Positions 8,447 to 16,488 of a stretch of DNA of 64,000 nucleotides are shown one piece after another. Position numbers and translations under genes: made by a program. The notes below the pieces were generated by a model. The model was not told the origin of the DNA, made no database searches, and worked only from the letters and a program-made list of their open reading frames with translations. Numbering within the stretch: position 1 is the first letter of the stretch; each line of letters starts with the position of its first letter. Origin of the DNA: Cuspidothrix sp046080565 (lineage in GTDB: Bacteria; Cyanobacteriota; Cyanobacteriia; Cyanobacteriales; Nostocaceae). The stretch covers positions 1 to 64,000 of the forward strand of contig JBJTUF010000084.1 in assembly GCA_046080565.1 (NCBI GenBank), in the 5' to 3' direction.

Positions 8447-9835
8447 ATGACAGCGTTCCCAGAAATAGACTATAAAACCAAAAGTAATCAAAATCCCGAA
8501 CTAAATCTTAGTGGGGAGGACTACAGCTTGCTAACAGACCTTTATCAGCTAACAATGACAGCTTGTTATGTGGGTGAAGGCATAGAAAATAACATTGCCA
8601 GTTTTGAATTATTTGTTAGACGCTTACCCGATGGTTTTGGCTATTTAATAGCCATGGGTTTAGCCCAAGCTTTGGAATATTTGACCAAATTCCGATTTAA
8701 TGATTTGCAAATTACCGCTTTGCAGAAAACAGGAATTTTTAGTCATGCACCGGAGAAATTTTGGCAACTTTTACAAGAGGGTTGTTTTACTGGAGATGTG
8801 TGGGCAGTTCCCGAAGGGACAGCAGTATTTGCTAATGAACCCATGCTGCGGGTAGAAGCACCTTTATGGCAAGCGCAAATAGTAGAAACATATCTTTTAA
8901 ATACTCTGAATTATCAAACTTTAATTGCTACTAAAGCCGCAAGATTACGGGATATTGCCGGAGAAAAAGCGACACTTTTAGAATTTGGTACACGCAGGGC
9001 TTTTAGTCCCCAAGCCTCATTATGGGCGGCACGGGCAGCTTTAGCAGGTGGTTTAGATGCTACTTCCAATGTGTTAGCTGCGCTACAACTGGGACAAAAA
9101 CCGACTGGGACAATGGCACACGCTTTAGTTATGGCTTTATCAGCACTAGAAGGGAGTGAAGAACAAGCATTCAGTGCATTTCATCAATATTTTCCTGGTG
9201 CGCCATTATTAATTGATACTTATGACACCCTAGAGGCGGCGGAGAAATTAGCAGAAAAAGTCAATACTGGCAAGATAGAATTATCGGCAGTGAGGTTAGA
9301 TTCTGGAGATTTAGTTAGTTTATCAAAACAAGTGCGATCGCTCTTACCGAATATCTCAATCTTTGCCAGTGGAGACTTAGACGAATGGGAAATTAAACGA
9401 CTCAAACAAGAAGAGGCAGAAATTGATAGTTATGGACTAGGGACAAAATTAGTTACAGGTTCACCAGTGAATGGAGTTTATAAACTGGTAGATATTGAAG
9501 GAATTCCCGTCATGAAAGAATCAAGTGGTAAATTCATATATCCAGGTAAAAAACAAATTTTTCGTTCCTTTGTAGATAGTAAAATAGAGAAAGATAGATT
9601 AGGCTTAATTAATGAAACTTCTGAAAATGAAACCCCATTATTACAGTTAGTAATCAAAGCAGGTAAACAATTACAACCACCAGAAAAATTAACCACAATT
9701 CGTCAAAGGACTGCCGCATCAGTCGCCAGCTTACCACAAGAAACACGCCGATTAGAAAACCCCACTTCCATCAAAATCGAAATCTCAGAACCATTACAGA
9801 AATTGACAGAAAAAACAAAAAGAACAGATAAATAA
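8447..9835 (+). CDS. pncB: Nicotinate phosphoribosyltransferase
   Basis: Converts nicotinate and PRPP (ATP-assisted) to nicotinate mononucleotide, the entry step of the Preiss-Handler NAD salvage route. The frame can be opened from TTG 8429, but ATG 8447 is preceded by AGGGGA at a good distance and gives MTAFPEIDY. Family marks: LLTDLYQLTM near residue 27, the FELFVRRLP strand, LEFGTRRAFSPQ near residue 180 (phosphoribosyl site), GTMAHALVM, and LIDTYDT followed by RLDSGDL, the PRPP-binding region. Length (462) is normal. It is the first gene of pncB-nadD-nrtR-nadE, all on one strand, and lies just behind the palindrome-covered promoter. The last ~60 residues are charged and less typical. Substrate nicotinate rather than nicotinamide follows from family and the nadD/nadE neighbours. 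Confidence 0.93.
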   Translation: MTAFPEIDYKTKSNQNPELNLSGEDYSLLTDLYQLTMTACYVGEGIENNIASFELFVRRLPDGFGYLIAMGLAQALEYLTKFRFNDLQITALQKTGIFSHAPEKFWQLLQEGCFTGDVWAVPEGTAVFANEPMLRVEAPLWQAQIVETYLLNTLNYQTLIATKAARLRDIAGEKATLLEFGTRRAFSPQASLWAARAALAGGLDATSNVLAALQLGQKPTGTMAHALVMALSALEGSEEQAFSAFHQYFPGAPLLIDTYDTLEAAEKLAEKVNTGKIELSAVRLDSGDLVSLSKQVRSLLPNISIFASGDLDEWEIKRLKQEEAEIDSYGLGTKLVTGSPVNGVYKLVDIEGIPVMKESSGKFIYPGKKQIFRSFVDSKIEKDRLGLINETSENETPLLQLVIKAGKQLQPPEKLTTIRQRTAASVASLPQETRRLENPTSIKIEISEPLQKLTEKTKRTDK

Positions 9836-9849
9836 TATAAACTCTCTTA

Positions 9850-9876
9850 CCTCTGCGCCCTCTGCGGCTCTGCGGT
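9850..9876. repeat. Short CTCTGCG-type tandem repeat
   Basis: Three 9-base units of the CTCTGCG class between pncB and nadD. The same motif recurs at 20562-20590; degenerate versions lie near 1902 and 54660. Such short tandem repeats are common in heterocystous cyanobacteria. Confidence 0.6.
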
Positions 9877-9919
9877 TCGTTTTTACTCTATAAATTGCAA
9901 AAAAGCAGAATCAAAACCC

Positions 9920-10510
9920 ATGAAAATAGCCTTATTTGGTACAAGTGCCGACCCGCCAACTGCTGGACATTTAATAATTCTCAAATGGTTATCTAAACAT
10001 TATGATTGGGTAGCAGTTTGGGCAGCAGATAATCCCTTAAAATCTCAACAAACCCCTTTATCACACAGGGCAGCAATGTTAGAACTGTTAATTAAAGATA
10101 TTAACCTTCCTAACCAAAATATTGCCTTACAACAAGACTTAAGTAGCTGGAAAACCCTAGAAACAGTAAATAAAGCAAAATTAAAATGGGGTGAAAATAT
10201 TGAATATACCTTAGTAATTGGGGCTGATTTAATTAATCAATTACCGCGCTGGTATCATGTTGAAGATTTATTACAACAAGTGCAATTACTGGTAATTCCC
10301 AGACCAGGATATGTAATAGATGATTCTAGTTTAGAAAAAGTTAAACAAATCGGAGGAAAAATTCAAATTGCCAATTTAATTGGTTTAGATGTTTCCTCCA
10401 CCGCATTTCGTGAACAAGGAGATATTAATACTCTCACACCTCCCGTCATTGCCTACATTCATCAACAGCATTTGTACGAATGCCAATACGTAACCAAAAA
10501 AAGATTTTAA
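9920..10510 (+). CDS. nadD: Nicotinate-nucleotide adenylyltransferase
   Basis: Adenylates nicotinate mononucleotide to deamido-NAD. The 196-residue protein starts with the nucleotidyltransferase signature MKIALFGTSADPPTAGH (the GxFDPxHxGH motif with TA in place of the first His context) and ends with the VSSTAFRE form of the ISSTxxR motif near residue 163. The central VIGADLINQLPRWYH and LLVIPRPGY stretches match the NadD family. Length is normal. It is the second gene of the NAD operon, 84 bases after pncB, and its last 31 bases overlap the regulator gene, which suggests translational coupling. NadM is less likely because a bacterial NadD-type C-terminal motif is present. Confidence 0.9.
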   Translation: MKIALFGTSADPPTAGHLIILKWLSKHYDWVAVWAADNPLKSQQTPLSHRAAMLELLIKDINLPNQNIALQQDLSSWKTLETVNKAKLKWGENIEYTLVIGADLINQLPRWYHVEDLLQQVQLLVIPRPGYVIDDSSLEKVKQIGGKIQIANLIGLDVSSTAFREQGDINTLTPPVIAYIHQQHLYECQYVTKKRF

Positions 10511-11226
10511 CCTCCACAAATCAACAACCTTTAGCTGACTTTAAAGTTGGTGTTGATAATGTGATTTTTTCTGTAGATACTGCCCAAAATCGGCTATTAG
10601 TTCTCCTAGTCATGCGACAGCAAGAACCATTTTTAAATTCTTGGAGTCTTCCCGGTACATTAGTCCGTCAAGGAGAATCTTTAGAAGACGGTGCTTATCG
10701 CATTATGGCTGAGAAAATAAAGGTAAACAATCTTTATTTAGAACAACTTTATACCTTTGGTGGTCCCAACCGTGACCCCAGAGAAGAAATTGATAGCTAT
10801 GGAGTCCGTTATTTATCAGTTAGTTATTTTGCCTTAGTCAGATTTGAAGAAGCAGAATTAATTGCCGATAAAGTCGCCGGTATTGCTTGGTATCCCGTCA
10901 AACAATTACCCCAATTAGCATTTGACCATAATGAAATTATTACCTATGGACATAGAAGATTAAAAAACAAATTAGAATATAGTCCCGTCGCTTTTGAAGT
11001 GTTACCAGAAACTTTTACCCTAAACGATTTATATCAACTATATACTACAGTTTTAGGCGAAAACTTTGCAGATTATTCTAATTTTCGAGCGCGGTTACTG
11101 AAATTAGGCTTTTTATCAGATACCGGAATTAAAGTATCAAGAGGTGCAGGTCGTCCTGCAAGTTTGTATAAGTTTGATAAAGAAGCTTTTGCACCATTTA
11201 AAGATAAACCGTTAGTGTTTATTTAA
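10480..11226 (+). CDS. nrtR: NrtR-type NAD-metabolism repressor (degenerate Nudix domain + winged helix)
   Basis: 248 residues: an N-terminal Nudix fold (residues ~22-150) and a C-terminal winged helix (~165-248; NDLYQLYTTVLGE, FRARLLKLG, GRPASLYKF), the architecture of NrtR repressors. NrtR binds operators ahead of NAD genes and releases them on binding ADP-ribose or related products. The Nudix box reads LPGTLVRQGESLEDGAYRI then MAEKIKV: the metal-binding Glu after Arg is Ile and the second Glu of the EE pair is Lys, so hydrolase activity is unlikely, as usual for this regulator family. Starting at ATG 10480 it overlaps nadD by 31 bases. It sits between nadD and nadE, so it probably controls its own operon through the palindrome at 8392-8414. 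Confidence 0.88.
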   Translation: MPIRNQKKILTSTNQQPLADFKVGVDNVIFSVDTAQNRLLVLLVMRQQEPFLNSWSLPGTLVRQGESLEDGAYRIMAEKIKVNNLYLEQLYTFGGPNRDPREEIDSYGVRYLSVSYFALVRFEEAELIADKVAGIAWYPVKQLPQLAFDHNEIITYGHRRLKNKLEYSPVAFEVLPETFTLNDLYQLYTTVLGENFADYSNFRARLLKLGFLSDTGIKVSRGAGRPASLYKFDKEAFAPFKDKPLVFI

Positions 11227-11250
11227 TGAGGCAAGAGGCAAGAATAATTA

Positions 11251-11280
11251 AACGCAGATGAACGCAAATAAACGCAGATA
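11251..11280. repeat. Three 10-bp tandem units immediately before nadE
   Basis: Units AACGCAGATG, AACGCAAATA, AACGCAGATA end four bases before the nadE ATG and occupy the place of a ribosome-binding site. A sister array lies at 53283-53312. Confidence 0.75.
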
Positions 11281-11284
11281 AATT

Positions 11285-12973
11285 ATGAAAATTGCGATCG
11301 CTCAAATTAATCCTATTATTGGTGACTTATCTGGAAATGCCCAAAAAATTCTGGAAATGTCCCAACAAGCAGCATCAGAAAATGTCCGGTTATTATTAAC
11401 ACCTGAATTATCTATTTGTGGTTATCCACCTAGAGATTTATTACTAAATCCTAGTTTTGTGGAAGTAATGGATCACACATTGCAAAAATTAGCTAAAGAT
11501 TTACCAATCAATTTGGCTGTATTGGTGGGAACTGTGGTTAAAAATTCCCAAGCACACATTACGGGGGAGAAAAATTTATTTAATAGCATTGCTTTATTAG
11601 AAAATGGAAAAGTTCAGCAATTTTTCCATAAAAGACTATTACCTACTTACGATGTTTTTGATGAAAACCGTTATTTTGAACCAGGACTACAGGCAAATTA
11701 TTTTAAATTAGATGATCTCAATATTGGTGTGACAATTTGTGAAGATTTATGGAATGATGAGGAATTTTGGGGTAAGCGGAGTTACGCAGTTAATCCAATT
11801 GCTGATTTAGCAAATTTAGGGGTAGATTTAATTGTGAATTTATCTGCTTCACCCTATACAGTTGGTAAACAACATCTGCGAGAAGCGATGTTAAAACATA
11901 GTGCAGTTAATTTTCAACAACCAATTATTTATACAAACCAAATTGGCGGAAATGATGATTTGATTTTTGATGGACGGAGTTTTGCTTTAAATAAACAAGG
12001 TGAAATTGTCTGTCGTGCTAAGGGTTTTGTCTCTGATTTTCTAACTGTTGAATTTGATATTAATAAACAAGATTTAGAGTTAGGTAATGTTTCTCCTGCT
12101 AATGAATCTGAAGATGAGGAAATTTGGAATGCTTTGGTTTTGGGAGTAAAAGATTATGTGGGCAAATGTCGCTTTTCTAAAGTATTGTTAGGTTTAAGTG
12201 GGGGAGTTGATTCGGCTTTGGTTGCGGCCATTGCTACTGCTGCATTAGGGAAAGAAAATGTTATTGGTGTATTAATGCCTTCTCCCTATAGTTCCGAACA
12301 TTCTATTAGTGATGCTTTAGCATTAGCAGCCAACTTAGATATCAAAACCCAGATTTTACCCATTGGGGAATTAATGCAAAGTTTTGATAAATCCTTAGAT
12401 GAGTTATTTACTGGAACAGAATTTGGGATTGCGGAGGAAAATCTCCAATCTCGTATTCGTGGTAATTTATTAATGGCGATTTCTAATAAATTTGGTTATT
12501 TGCTTTTATCTACTGGCAATAAATCGGAAGTTGCCGTTGGTTATTGTACTCTTTATGGTGATATGAATGGTGGTTTATCAGTTATTGCAGATGTTCCCAA
12601 AACTCGCGTTTATTCTCTGTGCAAATGGTTAAATTCTCATCACCAAAAAGAAATTATTCCCGAAAATATTCTCACCAAAGCACCCAGCGCGGAACTCAAA
12701 CCGGGTCAAGTTGACCAAGATTCTCTGCCACCTTATGAAATTTTAGATGATATTCTCGACCGGTTGATTCACCAACATCAATCAACAGCAGAAATTATTA
12801 GCGCAGGTCATGAACCGGCAATTGTGGATAGAGTATTACAATTATTATCCCGTGCGGAATTTAAACGCCGACAAGCTGCACCGGGATTAAAAATCACTGA
12901 CCGCGCTTTTGGGACTGGTTGGAGAATGCCTATTGCTAGTAGTTGGTCTGCGTTGAGGAATATAGGGGTTTAG
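11285..12973 (+). CDS. nadE: Glutamine-dependent NAD+ synthetase
   Basis: Amidates deamido-NAD to NAD with ammonia drawn from glutamine, the last step of the pathway. The 562-residue protein is the two-domain form: an N-terminal nitrilase-type glutaminase (catalytic Glu in LLLTPELSICGYPPRD near 41, Lys in FFHKRLLP near 116, Cys in VTICEDLWND near 151) and a C-terminal ATP-pyrophosphatase synthetase (LGLSGGVDSALVAA near 300, LLSTGNKSE and GDMNGGL further on). Length is normal and all key residues are present. It follows nrtR by 58 bases. There is no recognisable ribosome site, because tandem repeats fill the spot. The terminal codons GGG GTT TAG lie inside the end of the following inverted-repeat element. 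Confidence 0.96.
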   Translation: MKIAIAQINPIIGDLSGNAQKILEMSQQAASENVRLLLTPELSICGYPPRDLLLNPSFVEVMDHTLQKLAKDLPINLAVLVGTVVKNSQAHITGEKNLFNSIALLENGKVQQFFHKRLLPTYDVFDENRYFEPGLQANYFKLDDLNIGVTICEDLWNDEEFWGKRSYAVNPIADLANLGVDLIVNLSASPYTVGKQHLREAMLKHSAVNFQQPIIYTNQIGGNDDLIFDGRSFALNKQGEIVCRAKGFVSDFLTVEFDINKQDLELGNVSPANESEDEEIWNALVLGVKDYVGKCRFSKVLLGLSGGVDSALVAAIATAALGKENVIGVLMPSPYSSEHSISDALALAANLDIKTQILPIGELMQSFDKSLDELFTGTEFGIAEENLQSRIRGNLLMAISNKFGYLLLSTGNKSEVAVGYCTLYGDMNGGLSVIADVPKTRVYSLCKWLNSHHQKEIIPENILTKAPSAELKPGQVDQDSLPPYEILDDILDRLIHQHQSTAEIISAGHEPAIVDRVLQLLSRAEFKRRQAAPGLKITDRAFGTGWRMPIASSWSALRNIGV

Positions 12974-13163
12974 CACTGCTTTCCACAACCGCCAGGGAAT
13001 AAATTCCCTGTCTCATAGCTCAAGTCCGTTAAAACGGACTAATAAATTTTCCTAGTGTTTAGTCATCTTTAGATGACTTTTGCTATTAGCAAGGAACTTG
13101 AGTTCCTTGCGGGATTGGGTTTTGCATTAAGTTGATACCAATGAGCATTGTGCTAAACCCCTA
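12963..13163. mobile_element. MITE-like element with 14-bp perfect ends and four internal hairpins
   Basis: Perfect terminal inverted repeat TAGGGGTTTAGCAC (12963-12976 and, inverted, 13150-13163). Inside lie four perfect palindromes, each with a two-base loop: CAGGGAAT/ATTCCCTG (12993-13010), AGTCCGTT/AACGGACT (13023-13040), AGTCATCT/AGATGACT (13061-13078) and GCAAGGAACT/AGTTCCTTGC (13089-13110). It fills nearly the whole convergent space between nadE and the ROCO gene and may act as a bidirectional terminator. Confidence 0.7.
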
Positions 13164-13167
13164 CAAT

Positions 13168-15261
13168 CTATTTACCAGAGAGAAGCGGTAGTTCGATATT
13201 TAATTTATTCCCTATTTCCATAACATTATTTGCAAAGTCTGTCATCCCTGCTACTCCAGCAAAAGTTACACTAGCAGCAGTTCCTAAAGCTAATAAACGT
13301 TTTGTTAATTTGGTTTTATTGCGTTCTGGTTCTGGTTTTTTAGCTTCTACTTCTACATCATCAATATCAATAATAAGATCGTCTTGGATTTCGGGGGGAA
13401 ATTGGGTAACAGTTTGGCGTAGGTTGCTGATTAGTTGTAAAATTTCATTGATGTTTGTGCCGCTTGTTTGGGTAAAATTAGAGACTTGTTGACTAGCGTT
13501 ATCTTTAACTTCGTTAGCAAAGTTAGCAATATTTGGGTTTTGAAAGTTGTTGATTATTTTAGACTCTTCTGACATAGTATTTACCTCAGCTTTATTAATA
13601 ATTGGTCTGCTGACAGCTAGTTTAGCAATATCTCGCATATCTTCGTATAGAGTCCGATCATCTAAATCATAATCTCCTTTTTGTGATTTGCGACGGGATT
13701 CTAGTGATTCATAGCCATCTAAAAGTTGACGCAAATCGAGTTTTAATTTTAGTTTGCCGATGGTGATTGTGCTTTCACCCATTGCTTCAAGTCCTAGAAG
13801 TTCTTGATAGTCGAGGGGTGGGTGTTTAGGATGGTTGGGGACAGGGACCCATTCGGTAATTTCCAGGTTGGGGAGACTTTTGTGGATTTTTTGGAAGAAC
13901 TCGCGGAGAATACCAAGAAATAAACGACGGGTTTCTTTACGGCCGCTAATGGTGATAAAGATTTTTTTGTCTTCTGGGTCAGATTTGATGCGAGCAATGT
14001 TGTAAACTTCGTTATTGTCTTGATATTGCAACATTACACCACTGCGCCAATAGATTTGGTTATAGATTTTGTCGTGGGTGTTGACGATAAAGCGAGAGAT
14101 GATGCTTTCCGGGAGAACTTTGTAATGGTATTGAAATTCTAGGGTTTCCCCTTCTAGTTCTGTTTCCTCTGGTTGGTCTTTGGGTAGAAGTCCCGCAATT
14201 AGAAATTTTGGTGGGTGACATTCTAGTGCAAAACAAAGCTCAAATTCTTTCATCAGTCCGATCAGATAGCCATGACGCTGGGTGGGATATCGCTCTGGAT
14301 TGAGGATGCGGGTGAGATCGGAGGGGGTGAAAATGCCTTTGGTTTGAGTTTTGAGGTTTTCATCACTCAACAGGGCATAAATGCCTTCTGTCACCCAGTT
14401 TGGTTTGAGGACGTTGGTATCTTTGAGAATGGGATGTTCACGGAAGTTGAGAACTAGGCCGAGACGATGCAGTAGGTCAATGAGTTGATCTTGGTTTTGT
14501 TCTTCGGGAATCTCGTTTTTGTAGCAGATGCCAATATAGTTGTTGTAGCTGATAAAGTCTTCATTCATGGATTCAAGTTGTTGTTTAACTTCAAACCATG
14601 AGAGGGGTAGAAGGTCATAGACTTTTTTGAGGTTGGCGATTTCTTGCAAAATGGCGGTGCGAAGTTCATCAATGCCGATATTGTCTTGGCAGGAAGTTTC
14701 GATAATGGCTTGGATATTGGGATATTTTTCCCGTAATGCCTTGCGGTTAATGTCTAGGGGTTGTTCGTCTTTTTTGTTGCCAACGATAATCACGGGGGAC
14801 TGGCCGCCAAAACTTTCAATTAGTTTTAACCAATATTCGATGCGGTTTTCTTCTTCGCTGGTGCGACAGTTGCAAACCAGGAGATAGAGGCTACGCTTAG
14901 TTAGAAAAAACTGATGGGTGGCATGATAAATTTCCTGGCCGCCAAAATCCCAAACATTAAGGCGGATGTCTTTGGTATTTACCTGCACGTTCCAAGTTTG
15001 TACATTGAGTCCGTCAGTTTGGGGTTGGTTGTTGTTATATTTATCGCGGATTAGTCGCTCTATAAGAGATGTTTTGCCGACGCTGCCTTGTCCAATGAGT
15101 AAGAGTTTGGCTTCGTTAAGTGGTCGTACTTCACCACTACGGAGTAATCGCAGGTAATTAAAAATGTCTTCAACTGAACCAACATTATCAGAAGATCCTA
15201 AAATCTCTGGTGAAATAGGAAGCGGATTTCCCCGTAAATCTAATTTTTCCAATTTCGGCAA
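13168..15261 (-). CDS. Roc-COR GTPase portion of an interrupted ROCO protein
   Basis: The in-frame 3' part of a ROCO gene. After a last LRR it has a Roc GTPase: P-loop GQGSVGKTS (residues 57-65 of this frame), switch-II WDFGGQE near 103, and NKKDE (G4) near 163. A COR domain follows (about residues 215-480), then a charged linker and a C-terminal module (INNFQNPNIANFANEV, a helical stretch, and a final hydrophobic segment LLALGTAASVTFAGVAG) of a type I recall from cyanobacterial NTPases and pentapeptide proteins. The TTG at 15261 is only the first usable start after the internal stop; the frame runs on upstream without another stop to 15523. ROCO proteins are GTP-controlled dimeric switches. 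If expressed alone this fragment would lack its LRR sensor. Confidence 0.85.
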   Translation of the reverse strand: MPKLEKLDLRGNPLPISPEILGSSDNVGSVEDIFNYLRLLRSGEVRPLNEAKLLLIGQGSVGKTSLIERLIRDKYNNNQPQTDGLNVQTWNVQVNTKDIRLNVWDFGGQEIYHATHQFFLTKRSLYLLVCNCRTSEEENRIEYWLKLIESFGGQSPVIIVGNKKDEQPLDINRKALREKYPNIQAIIETSCQDNIGIDELRTAILQEIANLKKVYDLLPLSWFEVKQQLESMNEDFISYNNYIGICYKNEIPEEQNQDQLIDLLHRLGLVLNFREHPILKDTNVLKPNWVTEGIYALLSDENLKTQTKGIFTPSDLTRILNPERYPTQRHGYLIGLMKEFELCFALECHPPKFLIAGLLPKDQPEETELEGETLEFQYHYKVLPESIISRFIVNTHDKIYNQIYWRSGVMLQYQDNNEVYNIARIKSDPEDKKIFITISGRKETRRLFLGILREFFQKIHKSLPNLEITEWVPVPNHPKHPPLDYQELLGLEAMGESTITIGKLKLKLDLRQLLDGYESLESRRKSQKGDYDLDDRTLYEDMRDIAKLAVSRPIINKAEVNTMSEESKIINNFQNPNIANFANEVKDNASQQVSNFTQTSGTNINEILQLISNLRQTVTQFPPEIQDDLIIDIDDVEVEAKKPEPERNKTKLTKRLLALGTAASVTFAGVAGMTDFANNVMEIGNKLNIELPLLSGK

Positions 15262-15960
15262 ACTTTCTATCGCCTCTGGTATCTCAGTGATTTGGTTGAA
15301 ACTGAGGTTAAGCTGGGTGAGATTGGTTAATTTGGCGATCGCCTCTGGTATCTCGGTGATTTGGTTGGATATGAGGTAAAGCCCGGTGAGATTAGTTAAT
15401 TTTGCGATCGCCTCTGGTATCTCGGTTATTTGGTTGCCATCGAGGTAAAGCTGGGTGAGATTGGTTAATTTAGCGATCGCCTCTGGTATCTCGGTTATTT
15501 GGTTGGATATGAGGTTAAGCTAGGTGAGATTGGTTAATTTAGCGATTACCTCTGGTATCTCGGTGATTTGGTTATCACTGAGGTCAAGGTGGGTGAGATT
15601 GATTAATTTGGCGATCGCCTCTGGTATCTCGGTTATTTGGTTGTCACTGAGGTGAAGCTGAGTGAGATTGGTTAATCTAGAGATCGCCTCTGGTATCTCG
15701 GTAATTTGGTTGTTATCGAGGTGAAACTGGATGAGATTCGTTAATTTAGCGATCGCCTCTGGTATCTCGGTTATTTTGTTGGAAAAGAGGTAAAGCTCGG
15801 TAAGATTGGTTAATTTAGCGATCGCCTCTGGTATTTTGGTTATTTGGTTGCCACCAAGGTTAAGCTGGGTGAGATTGGTTAATTTGGCGATCGTCTCTGG
15901 TATTTCAGTTAGCTCTACTCGAAATAAGATAAGTTGCTCTAAATGTAGTATTTGCATTAC
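15262..15960. repeat. 69-bp tandem coding repeats (LRR units) carrying HIP1 sites
   Basis: About ten consecutive 69-bp units, each encoding a 23-residue LRR (NLTxLxLxxNQITEIPEAIAK). Six of them carry a perfect GCGATCGC octamer at the same position (near 15336, 15405, 15474, 15611, 15749 and 15818). The units are alike enough for slipped-strand or recombinational change of repeat number. Confidence 0.85.
15520..15522 (-). other. In-frame amber codon interrupting the ROCO gene
   Basis: Other units encode NLTQLNL with codon CAG; here the same position is TAG, a single C-to-T change. The two flanking frames share one phase (16254 and 15261 differ by a multiple of three) and no other stop occurs between them, so an uninterrupted gene of 1028 sense codons (16254-13168) existed or still exists in relatives. 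Confidence 0.85.
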
Positions 15961-16254
15961 CACATCGGGAATACTCTCCAAAGGATTGCCACTAATATCC
16001 AATTTCCGCAAATTAGGCAAACTCAATATTTCCAGAGGAAGTGTTTTTAAATTGTTGCCTGAAACCTTTTGAACAAAGCGGCCTTTTATTCGTTCATAAC
16101 CTTTAACCGTCTTTCCCAAAATCAAAGACTCAAGCTGCTGCAACTTACCAATTTCCACAGGTAATTCAGTCAATTTCTGCCCTGACAAGTCTAACTCTTG
16201 CCAACCCTCAGCCGCTGCGCGATCTATCAGTGCCAATAACTCATCCTGTGTCAT
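15520..16254 (-). CDS. LRR portion of an interrupted ROCO protein
   Basis: 244 residues from ATG 16254 to the amber codon. It begins with a short cap (TQDELLALIDRAAAEGWQEL) typical for cyanobacterial ROCO and LRR proteins, then about nine leucine-rich repeats of 23 residues, at first divergent and later nearly identical (ITEIPEAIAKLTNLT). The remaining four repeats continue beyond the stop in the same phase and lead directly into the Roc GTPase. A free LRR fragment could still be made but would lack the switch domain. An unusual insert of about 16 residues (VKGYERIKGRFVQKV) sits in the second repeat. A sequencing error at one base is the main alternative to a real nonsense mutation. Confidence 0.8.
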   Translation of the reverse strand: MTQDELLALIDRAAAEGWQELDLSGQKLTELPVEIGKLQQLESLILGKTVKGYERIKGRFVQKVSGNNLKTLPLEILSLPNLRKLDISGNPLESIPDVVMQILHLEQLILFRVELTEIPETIAKLTNLTQLNLGGNQITKIPEAIAKLTNLTELYLFSNKITEIPEAIAKLTNLIQFHLDNNQITEIPEAISRLTNLTQLHLSDNQITEIPEAIAKLINLTHLDLSDNQITEIPEVIAKLTNLT

Positions 16255-16332
16255 AATTCCAAGGTCAAGGGTAGGGGAAAAGAAGACTGATAAAGATTAT
16301 TTTATACTGATTGGGGCAAATTATTATCTGAA

Positions 16333-16366
16333 TCAGGATGTCCAGGATTAAAGGATGAACAGGATG
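16333..16366. repeat. CAGGAT-rich intergenic repeat
   Basis: Four CAGGAT/AAGGAT units at 8-10 base spacing between the ROCO gene and the Rpn gene; a motif seen in many cyanobacterial intergenic regions. Confidence 0.5.
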
Positions 16367-16407
16367 AGATTTGAACTTTTACAAAATAACAAAAAAGCTA
16401 AATGTGT

Positions 16408-16432
16408 AGGGGTTTAGCAGTGCTAAACCCTT
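16408..16432. repeat. Palindrome made of two fused ends of the 12963 element
   Basis: GGGTTTAGCA and TGCTAAACCC around a single central G (16410-16430), preceded by TAGG. Each half equals the terminal repeat of the element at 12963-13163, as if its interior had been lost. Confidence 0.6.
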
Positions 16433-16488
16433 ACCTCGAGAATCAAACGATTAAGCCGTTTAGAGTGTAGAAACTTGAGTTAATCAAA

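Noticed and set aside
14627..14887. Plus-strand ORFs opposite the ROCO gene
   Set aside because: They are shadows of the Roc GTPase coding strand, with no motifs of their own.
15262..15960. Regularly spaced near-identical repeats resembling a CRISPR array
   Set aside because: Period is 69 bp with no variable spacers; every unit translates in frame as a 23-residue leucine-rich repeat of the ROCO gene.
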